A stretch of DNA of 40,537 bases from Oligoflexales bacterium (lineage in GTDB: Bacteria > Bdellovibrionota_B > Oligoflexia > Oligoflexales > JAGOVF01). Within the stretch, counting starts at the first letter, position 1. Every line of letters starts with the position of its first letter. This document shows positions 25,142-34,184 of the stretch, piece by piece. Below the pieces are notes generated by a model. It was not told the origin of the DNA. It saw only the letters and a list, made by a program, of their open reading frames with translations, and ran no database searches. Location: contig JAGOVF010000016.1 of assembly GCA_018060885.1 (NCBI GenBank), forward strand, positions 1 through 40,537, written 5' to 3'. The translations under genes were made by a program, and so were the position numbers.

Positions 25142-25455
25142 TTATATCATTACCATAATAATCACCTCTTACAAACATAGTATTCGGAATATAATTGATA
25201 TATATTAATTAAAAACATATTATATTTTATAATATTTTAATTTTATTAAGGTATATGTTTGGATTAAAAAATTTGTCTATCCACAGGCTGTGTTAATAAA
25301 TGGCTAGTTTTTGGGGTAGATCTGGCTGGTGAAAAAGACTGTATCGGAACGCCTAACTTTTGAGCAGTCCTCCAAACCTTGCTTTAATTTGTTCATGTCA
25401 AAGAGTAAGATTCGTAACTCTGGTTTTGAAGTTATAAATAGGAAAATTTTTTTAT
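25142..25455. other. AT-rich intergenic region between divergent genes
   Basis: This 314-base gap separates the leftward protease gene from the rightward MBL gene. Bases ~25190-25260 are extremely AT-rich, with runs of ATAT/TTAA. It must hold promoters for both directions; I see no clear hairpin, RNA gene or convincing coding frame. A 64-codon frame (25329-25523) runs into the MBL gene in another frame and is rejected. Confidence 0.6.
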
Positions 25456-26334
25456 ATGGAATTCAAAGTTTCAACTCTAGAAGGAAATCGTCAGTCTTTA
25501 GACGGTGGTGCCATGTTTGGTAATGCACCTCGAACTATGTGGGAGCAATGGATACAGCCAGATGAACTTGGTCGCATTGAATTGGCCTGCCGTTGTCTTT
25601 TGCTGGAGTTCCCGGGCGAAAAAATTCTTTTAGAAACTGGCATCGGCGCCTATATGGATCCCAAGATAGCGGATCGCTATGGTGTGCAGCGCCAAAAGGA
25701 TCATGTTTTATTAGAGAGTTTGAATCGTTTGGGCGTTTCCCCGAAAGAAATAACTACGATTATCCTCTCACATTTACATTTTGATCATGCTGGTGGCTGT
25801 TTGAATGCTTTCCAAGGAGCTGCGTCGCCAATTAGTTTAGCCTTTCCCAGCGCCCGTTTTGTCGTTTCAAGAGGCGCATGGGAGCGAGCTCGCTCTCCCC
25901 ATTTTCGTGATCGTGCTTCTTTTATTCCTGGCTTAACAGAGCTTTTACAAAAAAAAACCTTGATCATTATAGAAGCTGGCCAGACTTCGCATCCCGATCT
26001 CTATCCAGAGTTATTGAATTTTTTTACCAGCGATGGTCATACTCCCGGCCATTTGCATACGGTCATTAATGGCGCAAAAGAAAAAATTGTTTTTTGTGGC
26101 GATCTGGTGCCTGGCTTAGCCTGGTTACATCTACCAATTACTATGGGCTATGACCGTTTTCCCGAGTTAGTCATAGATGAAAAACGCAAATTTTATCAGC
26201 GTGCTCTTGCAGAGTCGTGGCATCTTTTTTATACGCATGACGCCAAAACCGCTATGAGCCAAGTCGCATTGGACGAAAAGCAGCGCTTTGTTTCGAAAGA
26301 TGCTCGTGCTGCGTTGGTGCGTCATGCAGTATAA
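25456..26334 (+). CDS. MBL-fold metallo-hydrolase
   Basis: The 292-residue protein has the metallo-beta-lactamase fold, with HLHFDHAGG at 106-114, a GHTPGHLH motif at 194-201, Asp216 in FCGDLVPG, and a late His in YTHDAK near 259. It resembles the lactonase/YtnP-like branch of the family, which hydrolyses lactones, thioesters or similar esters; the substrate cannot be read. No signal peptide is present, so it is cytoplasmic. The ATG at 25456 has AGGA 12 bases upstream. Its stop overlaps the start of glpK by 11 bases, so the two are translationally coupled. Confidence 0.85.
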   Translation: MEFKVSTLEGNRQSLDGGAMFGNAPRTMWEQWIQPDELGRIELACRCLLLEFPGEKILLETGIGAYMDPKIADRYGVQRQKDHVLLESLNRLGVSPKEITTIILSHLHFDHAGGCLNAFQGAASPISLAFPSARFVVSRGAWERARSPHFRDRASFIPGLTELLQKKTLIIIEAGQTSHPDLYPELLNFFTSDGHTPGHLHTVINGAKEKIVFCGDLVPGLAWLHLPITMGYDRFPELVIDEKRKFYQRALAESWHLFYTHDAKTAMSQVALDEKQRFVSKDARAALVRHAV

Positions 26335-27829
26335 GCATAAATACATAGGTGCAATTGATGCCGGTACAACGAGTGTGCGTTTTATTATTTTTAATAAACA
26401 GGGCGATATCATAGCTTCCGCACAAAAAGAACATCGACAACTACTGCCGCAAGCAGCTTGGGTCGAGCATGATCCTTTGGAGATTTGGCTAAATTGCCAA
26501 TTTGTTATTCAAACAGCCCTGCAAAAAGCTGGAATAAGAAGCGAAGAAATTGCGGCTCTTGGTATCACCAATCAACGCGAAACTGTCGTTGCTTGGAATA
26601 GAAAAACAGGAGCTCCCATCTACAATGCTATTGTTTGGCAAGATACACGCACTGAAATGTTTTGCCAAAAATTACGCACTCAAGGCCATTCCGAAGCCAT
26701 TCAGAAAAAAACCGGCTTGCCTCCAAGTACATATTTCTCCGCATCAAAAATGCATTGGATCCTTGAAAATATTACAGAGGCAAAATCTAGCTTGAATCGG
26801 CAAGAGCTTTTGTTCGGTACGATTGATTCTTGGATAATATGGAATTTAGCTGGTGGCAAGCATTTTACAGACGTCACCAATGCGAGTCGGACTCAGCTCA
26901 TGAACCTAGAAAGTCTTGCTTGGGATGCCGATCTTTTAGAGATATTTTCTATTCCGATAGATACTTTGCCTAAGATAGTCGCAAGTAGCTCGGCTCAGGG
27001 CTTTGGGTCTACTATGAAATCAGGACCTTTTTCTGCAGCACTTCCCATTTGCGGAGTCTTGGGAGATCAGCAAGCCGCACTTTTTGGCCAAGCCTGTTTT
27101 GCTGTCGGTGAATCGAAAAATACCTACGGCACTGGTGCATTTATGTTATTGAATACGGGCAGCAATATTTTTGCGAGTCAACATGGTTTGTTATCAACTC
27201 TAGCCTATCAGCTTGAGAGTGAAGCCCCGGTATATGCTCTAGAGGGTTCTGTGGCATACGCGGGATCCACAATGCAGTGGTTGCGCGATAAAATTGGATT
27301 ATTTCACGATGCTAAAGATAGCGAGGCAATGGCTCTCGCCGTGGCAGATAATGGCGGTTGTTATTTAGTTCCAGCATTCAGCGGTTTGTTTGCTCCCCAT
27401 TGGCGCAGTGATGCGAGAGGGGTTATTGTCGGGCTGACTGGCTATACTAATAAAAATCACCTCGTACGAGCAGCTTTAGAGTCGGTTTGTTTCCAAACTT
27501 TCGATGTTCTAGAAGCGATGACTCACGATAGCAAAAAAAAATTAAAAGTTTTGCGCGTTGATGGCGGTGCTTGTGCGAATAATTTTCTCATGCAGTTTCA
27601 AGCTGATATTTTGCAGATTGAAGTTGCGCGCCCGAAAGTGCTCGAAACTACTTGTTTAGGCGCGGCTTATGCGGCTGGCTTAGCGGTTGGTTTTTGGCCA
27701 GGTCTTGCTTCTTTAAAAGATAATTGGCAACTTGATAGAAAATGGATCCCGTGCATGAACCTTGATGATCGCGAAAAACTCTTGCGGAACTGGCAAAAAG
27801 CATTAAAACGATCTTTGGGTTGGCTCTAA
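26324..27829 (+). CDS. glpK: Glycerol kinase GlpK
   Basis: The 501-residue FGGY-family kinase phosphorylates glycerol to glycerol 3-phosphate. Features: GAIDAGTTSVRFIIF at the N-terminus, WVEHDPLEIW, ITNQRETVVAW, IVWQDTRT (substrate contacts), DVTNASRTQLMNL, YGTGAFMLLNTG (ATP), FSGLFAPHWRSDARG and the closing DGGACANNFLMQF. The start at ATG 26324 lies inside the end of the MBL gene; an upstream in-frame ATG at 26288 would add 12 residues unlike the family. No glpF or glpD lies nearby; instead a flavoprotein gene starts one base after its stop. Confidence 0.95.
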   Translation: MQYKHKYIGAIDAGTTSVRFIIFNKQGDIIASAQKEHRQLLPQAAWVEHDPLEIWLNCQFVIQTALQKAGIRSEEIAALGITNQRETVVAWNRKTGAPIYNAIVWQDTRTEMFCQKLRTQGHSEAIQKKTGLPPSTYFSASKMHWILENITEAKSSLNRQELLFGTIDSWIIWNLAGGKHFTDVTNASRTQLMNLESLAWDADLLEIFSIPIDTLPKIVASSSAQGFGSTMKSGPFSAALPICGVLGDQQAALFGQACFAVGESKNTYGTGAFMLLNTGSNIFASQHGLLSTLAYQLESEAPVYALEGSVAYAGSTMQWLRDKIGLFHDAKDSEAMALAVADNGGCYLVPAFSGLFAPHWRSDARGVIVGLTGYTNKNHLVRAALESVCFQTFDVLEAMTHDSKKKLKVLRVDGGACANNFLMQFQADILQIEVARPKVLETTCLGAAYAAGLAVGFWPGLASLKDNWQLDRKWIPCMNLDDREKLLRNWQKALKRSLGWL

Positions 27830-27830
27830 G

Positions 27831-29462
27831 ATGCCAATTCTTGTTAAAGACTTTATTATCGAAGCGAGTGCGGTTCATTCAGAGTTGGCGCTAAAAAAAG
27901 CTTTAGCAGAGAAATTAGGAACTGCAACATCAGATATTACCAGCATTAAAGTCTTAAAACGTTCTTTAGATGCCAGAAAAAAGCGCAATTTGCTCTACCA
28001 CTATCAAATCGAGTTTTGTGCACTAGATGAAAAAAAATTACTTGATTTGCATCCTCAGTGGCTTGCCCATACCGAACCAAGCAAAACACCGCATCCTCTT
28101 TCGACGTCAAATCAAAAGCGGACTCTAAAAGAGCCAGTAATCATAATCGGATCAGGTCCAGCTGGACAATCGGCAGCTTTTTTGTTTGCAGAAGCGCAGA
28201 TACCAACAATTATTGTTGAACGCGGGCAGCCTGTTGAGCAACGTATTAAAGACGTCGGGCGCTTGCAGCGCCGCGGCGAATTAGACGTAGAGAGCAATTA
28301 TTGTTATGGCGAAGGAGGCGCAGGTACATTTTCTGACGGCAAGCTGACATGTGGTAGGCGTCACCCCTTAATCCGCTATTTGTTTGAAACTTGGGTTCGT
28401 TTTGGCGCACCCGAAGATATTTTGTATGAAGCACATCCACATATTGGCACCGACTACCTTTTAAAAATGACCAAAAACTTGCGGCTTTTTATTGAGCAGC
28501 AAGGTGGGCAATTTCTTTTTGGGAAAAGATTGGTAGATATTGCACCAGGACGCTCGGCAAAAATGGCGGTGACTCTTTCTGATGGCCAGGTTTTAGAATC
28601 AGATCATGTCATTCTCGCAATAGGACATTCTGCCCGCGATACTTATCGGCTTTTGCAAATGCGCAATATAGCCATGCAGCCGAAGCCATTTGCAATGGGT
28701 GTGCGTGTCGAACATCCACAAGAGCTTATCGATGAAATTCAATACGGTACATGTCACCAAGATTTAGGCGTCCACGCAGCCGAATATAAGTTAGTTGCGC
28801 ATACTGAAAGTCGTGGGATTTGGACCTTTTGTATGTGTCCAGGAGGGCACTTATTACCAACCTCAGCACAAGCCGGGCATTTGGCAATCAATGGCATGTC
28901 TTATCATGCGCGTAATAGCGGTTTTGCTAATGCTGCTTTAGTCGTTAATATTTTACGTGAGGATTTTTTTCAAGGTGATGTTTTAGACGGTGTACGTTTT
29001 CAGGAAGACTTGGAAAAAGCAGCTTATAAAATGGGTGGCGGTTCTTATGCCTGCCCGGCGCAACGTTTGGAAGATTTTATAGCAGAGCGGTCTAGCGTGG
29101 GAGAATTGAAATCTACTTATCGCCCAAAAGTAAATCCAGGGCGCCTCGATCAGCTTTTACCTAAATATGTAGTTTCAGCACTTCAAACTGCACTCGTGGA
29201 TTACAACCGGCGGATGCGTGGATTCATTAACTCTCAAGCTTTGATTGTTGGACTTGAATCAAAAACTTCCGCGCCAATCATGATGCCGAGAAACGAGCTT
29301 TTTCAATCCATCTCTCATGCTGGTCTTTACCCCTGTGGAGAAGGAGCTGGGTTTGCCGGCGGTATCGTCAGCGCAGCTCTTGACGGTCTAAGAATCGCCC
29401 AATCCATCGTCGAGCATGAGTTAAGCGAAAATATAACATTAAATGTCTCAATAAAGACCTAA
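27831..29462 (+). CDS. FAD-dependent dehydrogenase, COG2509 family
   Basis: The 543-residue protein starts one base after the glpK stop. Residues 1-95 form an N-terminal alpha/beta domain typical of this family. The FAD-binding motif IIGSGPAGQSAAF follows at about 102-114, with VERGQPVEQR, YGEGGAGTFSDGKL, and the closing FAD segment CGEGAGFAGGIVSAALDG. Proteins of this family are uncharacterised oxidoreductases related to the BaiN/HI0933-like group; the substrate is unknown. Coupling to glpK and the MBL gene suggests a shared pathway, but a glycerol 3-phosphate dehydrogenase role is not supported by family similarity. Its 3' end overlaps the convergent fhs gene by 15 bases. Confidence 0.85.
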   Translation: MPILVKDFIIEASAVHSELALKKALAEKLGTATSDITSIKVLKRSLDARKKRNLLYHYQIEFCALDEKKLLDLHPQWLAHTEPSKTPHPLSTSNQKRTLKEPVIIIGSGPAGQSAAFLFAEAQIPTIIVERGQPVEQRIKDVGRLQRRGELDVESNYCYGEGGAGTFSDGKLTCGRRHPLIRYLFETWVRFGAPEDILYEAHPHIGTDYLLKMTKNLRLFIEQQGGQFLFGKRLVDIAPGRSAKMAVTLSDGQVLESDHVILAIGHSARDTYRLLQMRNIAMQPKPFAMGVRVEHPQELIDEIQYGTCHQDLGVHAAEYKLVAHTESRGIWTFCMCPGGHLLPTSAQAGHLAINGMSYHARNSGFANAALVVNILREDFFQGDVLDGVRFQEDLEKAAYKMGGGSYACPAQRLEDFIAERSSVGELKSTYRPKVNPGRLDQLLPKYVVSALQTALVDYNRRMRGFINSQALIVGLESKTSAPIMMPRNELFQSISHAGLYPCGEGAGFAGGIVSAALDGLRIAQSIVEHELSENITLNVSIKT

Positions 29463-31139
29463 TATATCACCCTTATTATTCATCGAAACCCATTGGGCGA
29501 TGGGTTGAGCTCCGAGACCAGGCATTGTGAATATTGATCCTGAACGTGCAACAATAAATCCAGCTCCTGCTTTAAGCTCAAGGCTATCAACTGGAAAAGT
29601 ATAGTTCTGAGGAATACCAAATGCATCAGCATCATGGCTGAGAGAAAAAGGTGTTTTGGCAATGCAAATAGGTAAATTAGCAAAGCCATTTTCCTGCAAC
29701 CATAACTGTTGTTTTTGTGCTAGCGGACTCAGCTCTACCCCCTTTGCTAGATAGTGGCGTCCAGCAATTTTTGCGATTTTTTGTTCAATGGAATCTTCTA
29801 AGTGATAGAGATGTTCGACGGACACAGGCTCCGGAGTCTGGCGAGTTACTTTTAAAACAGCTTCAGCTAAATCTTGGACACCGTGGCCACCATGAAGAAA
29901 TCCTTGATGTGTCACCGCGTTTTCGGCACCAAAACTGATGGCTAAATCACGCAAACGATTCAGCTCTTCTGCTTGATCGTCCTCGAATTGGTTAATTGCA
30001 ACGACAAGTGGTAAGCCATAGGATTTAACGACTTTTATGTGGTGCTTAAGGAGGGCGGCGCCTTGTTCCAGATATTCGATATTTTTTTCGACTAGAGCGC
30101 TTGCAAGTTCTTTAGCTTTCATCTTTTTGTACTGACCACTGTGGTATTTCATCGCTCTTACAGTAGTAACTAAGACGACACAAGAAGGCCAAGTCGGGTC
30201 TTGTCGGCATTTTATATTTAAATATTTTTCAAAACCAAGGTCGGCGCCAAATCCTGATTCTGTGACACTGTATTCAAATAAACGCTTGGAAACTTGGTCG
30301 GCAATAATAGAGCTACAACCGTGGGCGATATTTGCGAAGGGGCCCATATGCAATAAAACAGGAGTATTATCGGCAGTGCGCATTAAGTTCGGCTGTAATG
30401 CTTTTTTTAGTATGACCAGAGCTGCTCCGTCTGCACGCAAATCTTTAACAGTTATTGGTTTAGAAGATTTTGTCTGGGCAACAACCATATTTTGCAAACG
30501 CGTACGCACGGAAGAAATGACTTCATCTTCAAAATGCCCATTGGCGAGAGCAACAATTGCCATTAATTCACTAGCAGCAGTGATATCAAAGCGAGTTTTA
30601 TAACGACAATTCGGATCTTTTGCATCGCGACCTATTTCAATATCTCGTAGAAAACGGTCATTGACATCGAGAACACGAGGAAAGTTGATAGTCGTTGAAT
30701 CAATGTCTAAAGTATTTTTTTGATAGAGAGAGTGGTCGATAAGGGCGGAAATTTGATTGTGGGCCTGACCAATTGCATGGATATCTCCACTCAGATGTAG
30801 CATGCTTTCTTCTGTGGGCAATATGCGTGCTTTGCCACCGCCGGCACCGCCACCTTTTACACCAAATAAGGGGCCCATCGAGCCTTGGCGCAGAGTGGCA
30901 ACGGCCTTGACACCGAGCTGATTGAGGGCTGCAGATAGGCCAATACTTGTAACAGTTTTGCCTTCGCCCATAGGAGTTGGGTTTGTTGCAGTGACCAATA
31001 TTCTTTTGTGATTGGTATTTTCAGCAAAATGATTAAGCGCGGCGAGTTTAATTTTCGCACAATAGTCGCCATAAAACTCAGCCAAATGTTCTGGCAATTG
31101 AATATCGGCAACCATGGCTCGAAGTGGAGAAGGATTCAT
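29448..31139 (-). CDS. fhs: Formate-tetrahydrofolate ligase (Fhs)
   Basis: The 563-residue protein is full length. It makes 10-formyl-THF from formate, THF and ATP, feeding one-carbon metabolism. Features: the nucleotide loop TPMGEGKT at 55-62, LRQGSMGPLFGVKGGGAGGGKARILP, and the conserved DIHAIGQAHN. It also has FGADLGFEKYLNIKCR and the closing GLGAQPIA region. The ATG at 31139 has AGGA about 9 bases upstream. A 113-base gap separates it from the divergent pdxH start. Its last 15 bases overlap the end of the COG2509 flavoprotein on the other strand. Confidence 0.97.
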   Translation of the reverse strand: MNPSPLRAMVADIQLPEHLAEFYGDYCAKIKLAALNHFAENTNHKRILVTATNPTPMGEGKTVTSIGLSAALNQLGVKAVATLRQGSMGPLFGVKGGGAGGGKARILPTEESMLHLSGDIHAIGQAHNQISALIDHSLYQKNTLDIDSTTINFPRVLDVNDRFLRDIEIGRDAKDPNCRYKTRFDITAASELMAIVALANGHFEDEVISSVRTRLQNMVVAQTKSSKPITVKDLRADGAALVILKKALQPNLMRTADNTPVLLHMGPFANIAHGCSSIIADQVSKRLFEYSVTESGFGADLGFEKYLNIKCRQDPTWPSCVVLVTTVRAMKYHSGQYKKMKAKELASALVEKNIEYLEQGAALLKHHIKVVKSYGLPLVVAINQFEDDQAEELNRLRDLAISFGAENAVTHQGFLHGGHGVQDLAEAVLKVTRQTPEPVSVEHLYHLEDSIEQKIAKIAGRHYLAKGVELSPLAQKQQLWLQENGFANLPICIAKTPFSLSHDADAFGIPQNYTFPVDSLELKAGAGFIVARSGSIFTMPGLGAQPIAQWVSMNNKGDILGLY

Positions 31140-31252
31140 ATAAAGGCATCCTAGTTAATTTGAAAGTTGAAAAAACAACATTTGTAAAAAGGAACAGTCC
31201 TTTATAGATTTTTTTGAATAATTTCGCTATCAAGATTCAGGAGGATCTCTTT

Positions 31253-31840
31253 GTGAGTATCGATTTAGCGACAAATCCTTTTGAATTGTTTACGCAATGG
31301 TTCGCGGAAGCTAAAGCTTCTAGAATCAAAGATCCGACCGCAATGGCATTAGGAACCTCAGATGAGCAAGGTCATGCTGATGTGCGGATGGTATTGCTTA
31401 AGGACCATGGACCAGAAGGTTTTGTCTTCTATACTAATTTGCGCAGCGTCAAAGGTCAGCATTTGGCAAACAAGCCGTGGGCCTCGCTTTGTTTTTATTG
31501 GTGGGATTTGGATAAGCAGGTTAGGATTCGTGGCCCAGTCGAAGCGGTTGATAGCGCAGTGGCTGATGCCTATTTTGCAAGTCGGGCACGTCAGAGTCAA
31601 ATTGGTGCTTGGGCATCGAAACAGTCGGAAGTTTGCGGGCCACTTGATTTAGAAAAGCGCATTGCTCAGTATGTTTTGAAATTTGGAGTCGCAAAGGTGC
31701 CGCGTCCAGAACATTGGTCGGGATTTTGTTTGAAGCCAGAAACCATGGAATTTTGGCATGAACGTCCTTTCCGACTTCATGATCGTGTGCGATTCAATAA
31801 ACAAACTGGACAATGGGTGGGGCAACATCTCTTTCCGTAG
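31253..31840 (+). CDS. pdxH: Pyridoxamine 5'-phosphate oxidase PdxH
   Basis: The 195-residue FMN enzyme oxidises PNP or PMP to pyridoxal 5'-phosphate. The start is GTG at 31253 behind AGGAGG (31239-31244); a TTG at 31214 has no site. Features: DVRMVLLKDHGPEGFVFYTN with the FMN/substrate contacts, SVKGQHLANKPWASLCFYW, QVRIRGPVE, and the C-terminal P-RPEHWSGF ... FWHERPFRLHDRV motif, ending HLFP. It is divergent from fhs and followed after 79 bases by the TauE/SafE gene. Confidence 0.95.
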   Translation: MSIDLATNPFELFTQWFAEAKASRIKDPTAMALGTSDEQGHADVRMVLLKDHGPEGFVFYTNLRSVKGQHLANKPWASLCFYWWDLDKQVRIRGPVEAVDSAVADAYFASRARQSQIGAWASKQSEVCGPLDLEKRIAQYVLKFGVAKVPRPEHWSGFCLKPETMEFWHERPFRLHDRVRFNKQTGQWVGQHLFP

Positions 31841-31919
31841 ATTCTCAAAGGATTTAAAGGGAATCTTGTTCTTAATTTTTATCGAAATGCCTTCTTAATA
31901 TCAGAGTTAGGAATAAAAA

Positions 31920-32651
31920 TTGGAACTTCTTGAATATCTACTCTTAGCAGGTTCTGCTTTTGTTGGATCAGTTATATCTGCAATAGTAGGTATGATCGGC
32001 GGCGTCGTTTTACTTTCTTTAATGACCTTTTTTCTTCCTCTCTCTGTTGTTGTTCCTATACATGGCATAGTTCAGTTAGCTTCGAATTTAAGCCGTCTCA
32101 TCAGCCTTAGGCAACATATCGTTCGTAAAATTATTGCTCCAACTCTGTTAACCTTGCCGATTGGTACCGCATTGGGAACCTTGTTATTAGATAAATTAAT
32201 ACATCAAGAATTATTTTATTTGTTAATTGTGGCTTTGATTTTATACGTTTTATTTAAACCTAAAAAAATGCCATCTCTTCAAATACCTTATTGGGCCTAT
32301 TCGATTCTAGGTCTCTTTGTTGGTGTATTAAATCCCATCATCGGAGCGATTGGCCCAATATATGGGCCTTTTTTACTGCGTGATGATTTAATTAAGGAAG
32401 AAATTATTGCGACTCAAGCCACTCTACAAGCAGTGTCGCATTTAATGAAAATTCCCGCTTTTTTATACCTAGGTTTTAGATATGAAGAACATTTGCTGTT
32501 ATTTATAATCATGATATTAGCGGTCATTTTGGGTACGAAGTACGGAATTCGTTTGTTTAAACGCATTAACGAGGAAAATTTTCGTTTGTTTTATCGAGCC
32601 GCATTACTATTTGCGGCTATACGACTTTTGTATAAAGCAGCTGGGGGATAA
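31920..32651 (+). CDS. TauE/SafE family membrane transporter
   Basis: The 243-residue integral membrane protein has about seven to eight hydrophobic segments. It shows the two-fold family pattern: the N-terminal FVGSVISAIVGMIGGVVLL and the second-half LGLFVGVLNPIIGAIGPIYGP, each the TauE/SafE signature with Gly/Pro-rich loops. Members export sulfite, sulfoacetate or other organic anions; the substrate here is unknown. The start is TTG at 31920 with AGGA at 31909-31912. It is convergent with the methyltransferase gene, 41 bases away. Confidence 0.85.
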   Translation: MELLEYLLLAGSAFVGSVISAIVGMIGGVVLLSLMTFFLPLSVVVPIHGIVQLASNLSRLISLRQHIVRKIIAPTLLTLPIGTALGTLLLDKLIHQELFYLLIVALILYVLFKPKKMPSLQIPYWAYSILGLFVGVLNPIIGAIGPIYGPFLLRDDLIKEEIIATQATLQAVSHLMKIPAFLYLGFRYEEHLLLFIIMILAVILGTKYGIRLFKRINEENFRLFYRAALLFAAIRLLYKAAGG

Positions 32652-32692
32652 ACTAGCCTTGAATCCACTGTGCAAATTTTGAATGATGAAAG

Positions 32693-33385
32693 CTAGCTTT
32701 GTAACAAAATAAGACGACTGTTAATAATTTTTGCTTCAGCAAGTCCCAGAAAATTTGCAAGCCAATAAAATGTTTCTTCTGAATAAAAGCTAACATGCGT
32801 GGGATCTTGCCGATAATACCAATTTTGAAAATCAATTTTTGTAGGCACGAGCAAAGTCATAACAGCTAAAATTGCATTTTCTTTTAGCAACCCATGTAAA
32901 CGAGTAAAATCTCGGCGAGGGTCGTAAAAATGTTCAGCAGTTTCTGTGCAAACAATAAAATCATATTTCGTTTCCAAACTTTCAGGATTCGGAAAGTATA
33001 AGGGGTCGTAGAGGGCAATGTCAAAACCAGCATTACGCAGCAAAAATGCTAGTGCAGAGTCGACTCCGCAGCCGTAATCTAAACCTTTTGCTCCAGGTAT
33101 AAGGCGCGGTTTTACTGCATAAATCAAAGGTCTGAAAAACTCTTGGTAATGAAGGTCTGTGGCGACATTTTGATGTAGGGAGTAATGTTTTGATTCTAGT
33201 TCGAGAGAAAGTTGATGTATTGGATTCAAAAAACGCAAATCGCAGAGATCGCAGTGGTGGTATGTTTTTAGCTCGCGTTTGCAAGTGAAAAATTCTTTTG
33301 CTGGGCTTAAGCACAATGGACATGTTGCATTATAGTTTATCAGCAAAATTCTTTCTAAATTTTTGTAATTTAGGCCCAACGACAT
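32693..33385 (-). CDS. Class I SAM-dependent methyltransferase with N-terminal zinc-ribbon
   Basis: The 230-residue product has CPLC (22-25) and CDLC (45-48), a probable zinc ribbon, then a Methyltransf_23-like domain: LDYGCGVDSALAFLL (SAM motif I, about 102-116), a Asp in LYDPLYFP, and DFIVCTETAEHF (motif II). It closes with DPTHVSFYSEETF, a segment common in this branch. The target is unknown; related proteins act in glycan or lipid modification. The ATG at 33385 overlaps the msrA end by 56 bases; an internal TTG at 33346 would give a 17-base overlap and keep both zinc motifs, so the exact start is uncertain. It is translated with msrA. Confidence 0.75.
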   Translation of the reverse strand: MSLGLNYKNLERILLINYNATCPLCLSPAKEFFTCKRELKTYHHCDLCDLRFLNPIHQLSLELESKHYSLHQNVATDLHYQEFFRPLIYAVKPRLIPGAKGLDYGCGVDSALAFLLRNAGFDIALYDPLYFPNPESLETKYDFIVCTETAEHFYDPRRDFTRLHGLLKENAILAVMTLLVPTKIDFQNWYYRQDPTHVSFYSEETFYWLANFLGLAEAKIINSRLILLQS

Positions 33386-33881
33386 AAGTACAATAACTTT
33401 GCGAAGAGTTTCTTGCGAAGTAATTTTGGTGATATTCTTCAGCTTGGAAAAAAGTTTCCAAAGGCTTTATTTCTGTTACAAATGGATTTGGCCAAGTTCC
33501 AATTTCTTGTTCTCTTGCGAGCGAATTTAGAGCGGATATTTTTTGGGTATCATTGTGATAGAAAATGATCGATCTGTATTGAGGCCCAATGTCGTCTCCT
33601 TGGCGATTTAAGGTCGTGGGATCGTGTATGTGCCAAAAAATGTTCAGTATATCTTCGTAATTAATTATAGACGTATCGAAGTGCACTTGAACGACTTCTG
33701 CATGTCCTGTTGTTTTTGCGCATACTTGTTCGTAAGTTGGGTTTTGAATGTGTCCGCCCGCATAGCCACAAACTACCGAAATCACACCACGAATTTCGCG
33801 AAATATTGCATCGAGGCACCAAAAGCAGCCACCACCTAAAGTTGCGATTTCGATATTTTTTTCGGTCATTTCAGTTGTCAA
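33330..33881 (-). CDS. msrA: Peptide methionine sulfoxide reductase MsrA
   Basis: The 183-residue enzyme reduces methionine-S-sulfoxide in proteins. It has the GGGCFWC motif (catalytic Cys19), GYAGGHIQNPTYEQVC, GHAEVVQVHFD, and DIGPQYRSIIFYH; a further Cys in SYCTYVVGP may resolve the disulfide. The start is TTG at 33881, chosen because CGGAG lies 8 bases upstream; the in-frame ATG at 33869 lacks a site. The gene leads a two-gene unit with the methyltransferase. The repeat cluster at 33906-34103 lies just upstream. Confidence 0.93.
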   Translation of the reverse strand: MTTEMTEKNIEIATLGGGCFWCLDAIFREIRGVISVVCGYAGGHIQNPTYEQVCAKTTGHAEVVQVHFDTSIINYEDILNIFWHIHDPTTLNRQGDDIGPQYRSIIFYHNDTQKISALNSLAREQEIGTWPNPFVTEIKPLETFFQAEEYHQNYFARNSSQSYCTYVVGPKLQKFRKNFADKL

Positions 33882-33905
33882 TTGCTATACTCCGTAAAAT
33901 TAACT

Positions 33906-34103
33906 GTCATCTTGGGCGAAGCGAAAGATCTTCACATTTGGTACCAGTTCCTTCCCCTTCGCTGTGCTCAGGGTCAGGATGACGAAAGTTCCTTCCCCTT
34001 CGCTGTGCTCAGGGTCAGGATGACGAAAGTTCCTTCCCCTTCGCTGTGCTCAGGGTCAGGATGACGCCCCCTTCGCTGTGCTCAGGGTCAGGATGACGAA
34101 AAA
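33906..34103. repeat. 41-bp tandem repeat cluster with inverted left arm
   Basis: Three units of exactly 41 bases begin at 33947, 33988 and 34029. A fourth at 34067 lacks the first 7 bases. The core CTTCGCTGTGCTCAGGGTCA is identical in all copies and each ends AGGATGACG. At 33906-33930 GTCATCTTGGGCGAAGCG reads as a diverged reverse complement of that end, so the unit looks like half of a palindromic intergenic element whose right arm was amplified. It lies between the divergently placed msrA and the convergent terminator of the next gene. No coding role is likely. Confidence 0.9.
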
Positions 34104-34140
34104 AAGCGACCCGGACTTTTTTGAAAAGACTGGGTCGCTT
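34099..34140 (-). terminator. Intrinsic terminator of the secreted-protein gene
   Basis: Read on the minus strand, AAGCGACCC (34140-34132) pairs with GGGTCGCTT (34112-34104), with AGTC/GTC extending the inner stem, followed by a tract of seven T ending at 34099. It lies 45 bases after the stop at 34185 and touches the repeat cluster. Confidence 0.85.
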
Positions 34141-34184
34141 AATTAAATAGAACTTAACTTACACGTCAAACTTCAAGCGGAATA

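Noticed and set aside
25329-25523. 64-codon frame before the MBL gene
   Set aside because: It overlaps the MBL gene in a different frame and has no family resemblance or ribosome site.
33882-34064. 60-codon + strand frame through the repeat cluster, translating to repeats of 'LRCAQG' type
   Set aside because: It is made of the 41-bp repeats and their flanks, and no Shine-Dalgarno site supports it.
33906-34103. CRISPR array
   Set aside because: The units are directly joined with no unique spacers, and no cas gene is in the window.
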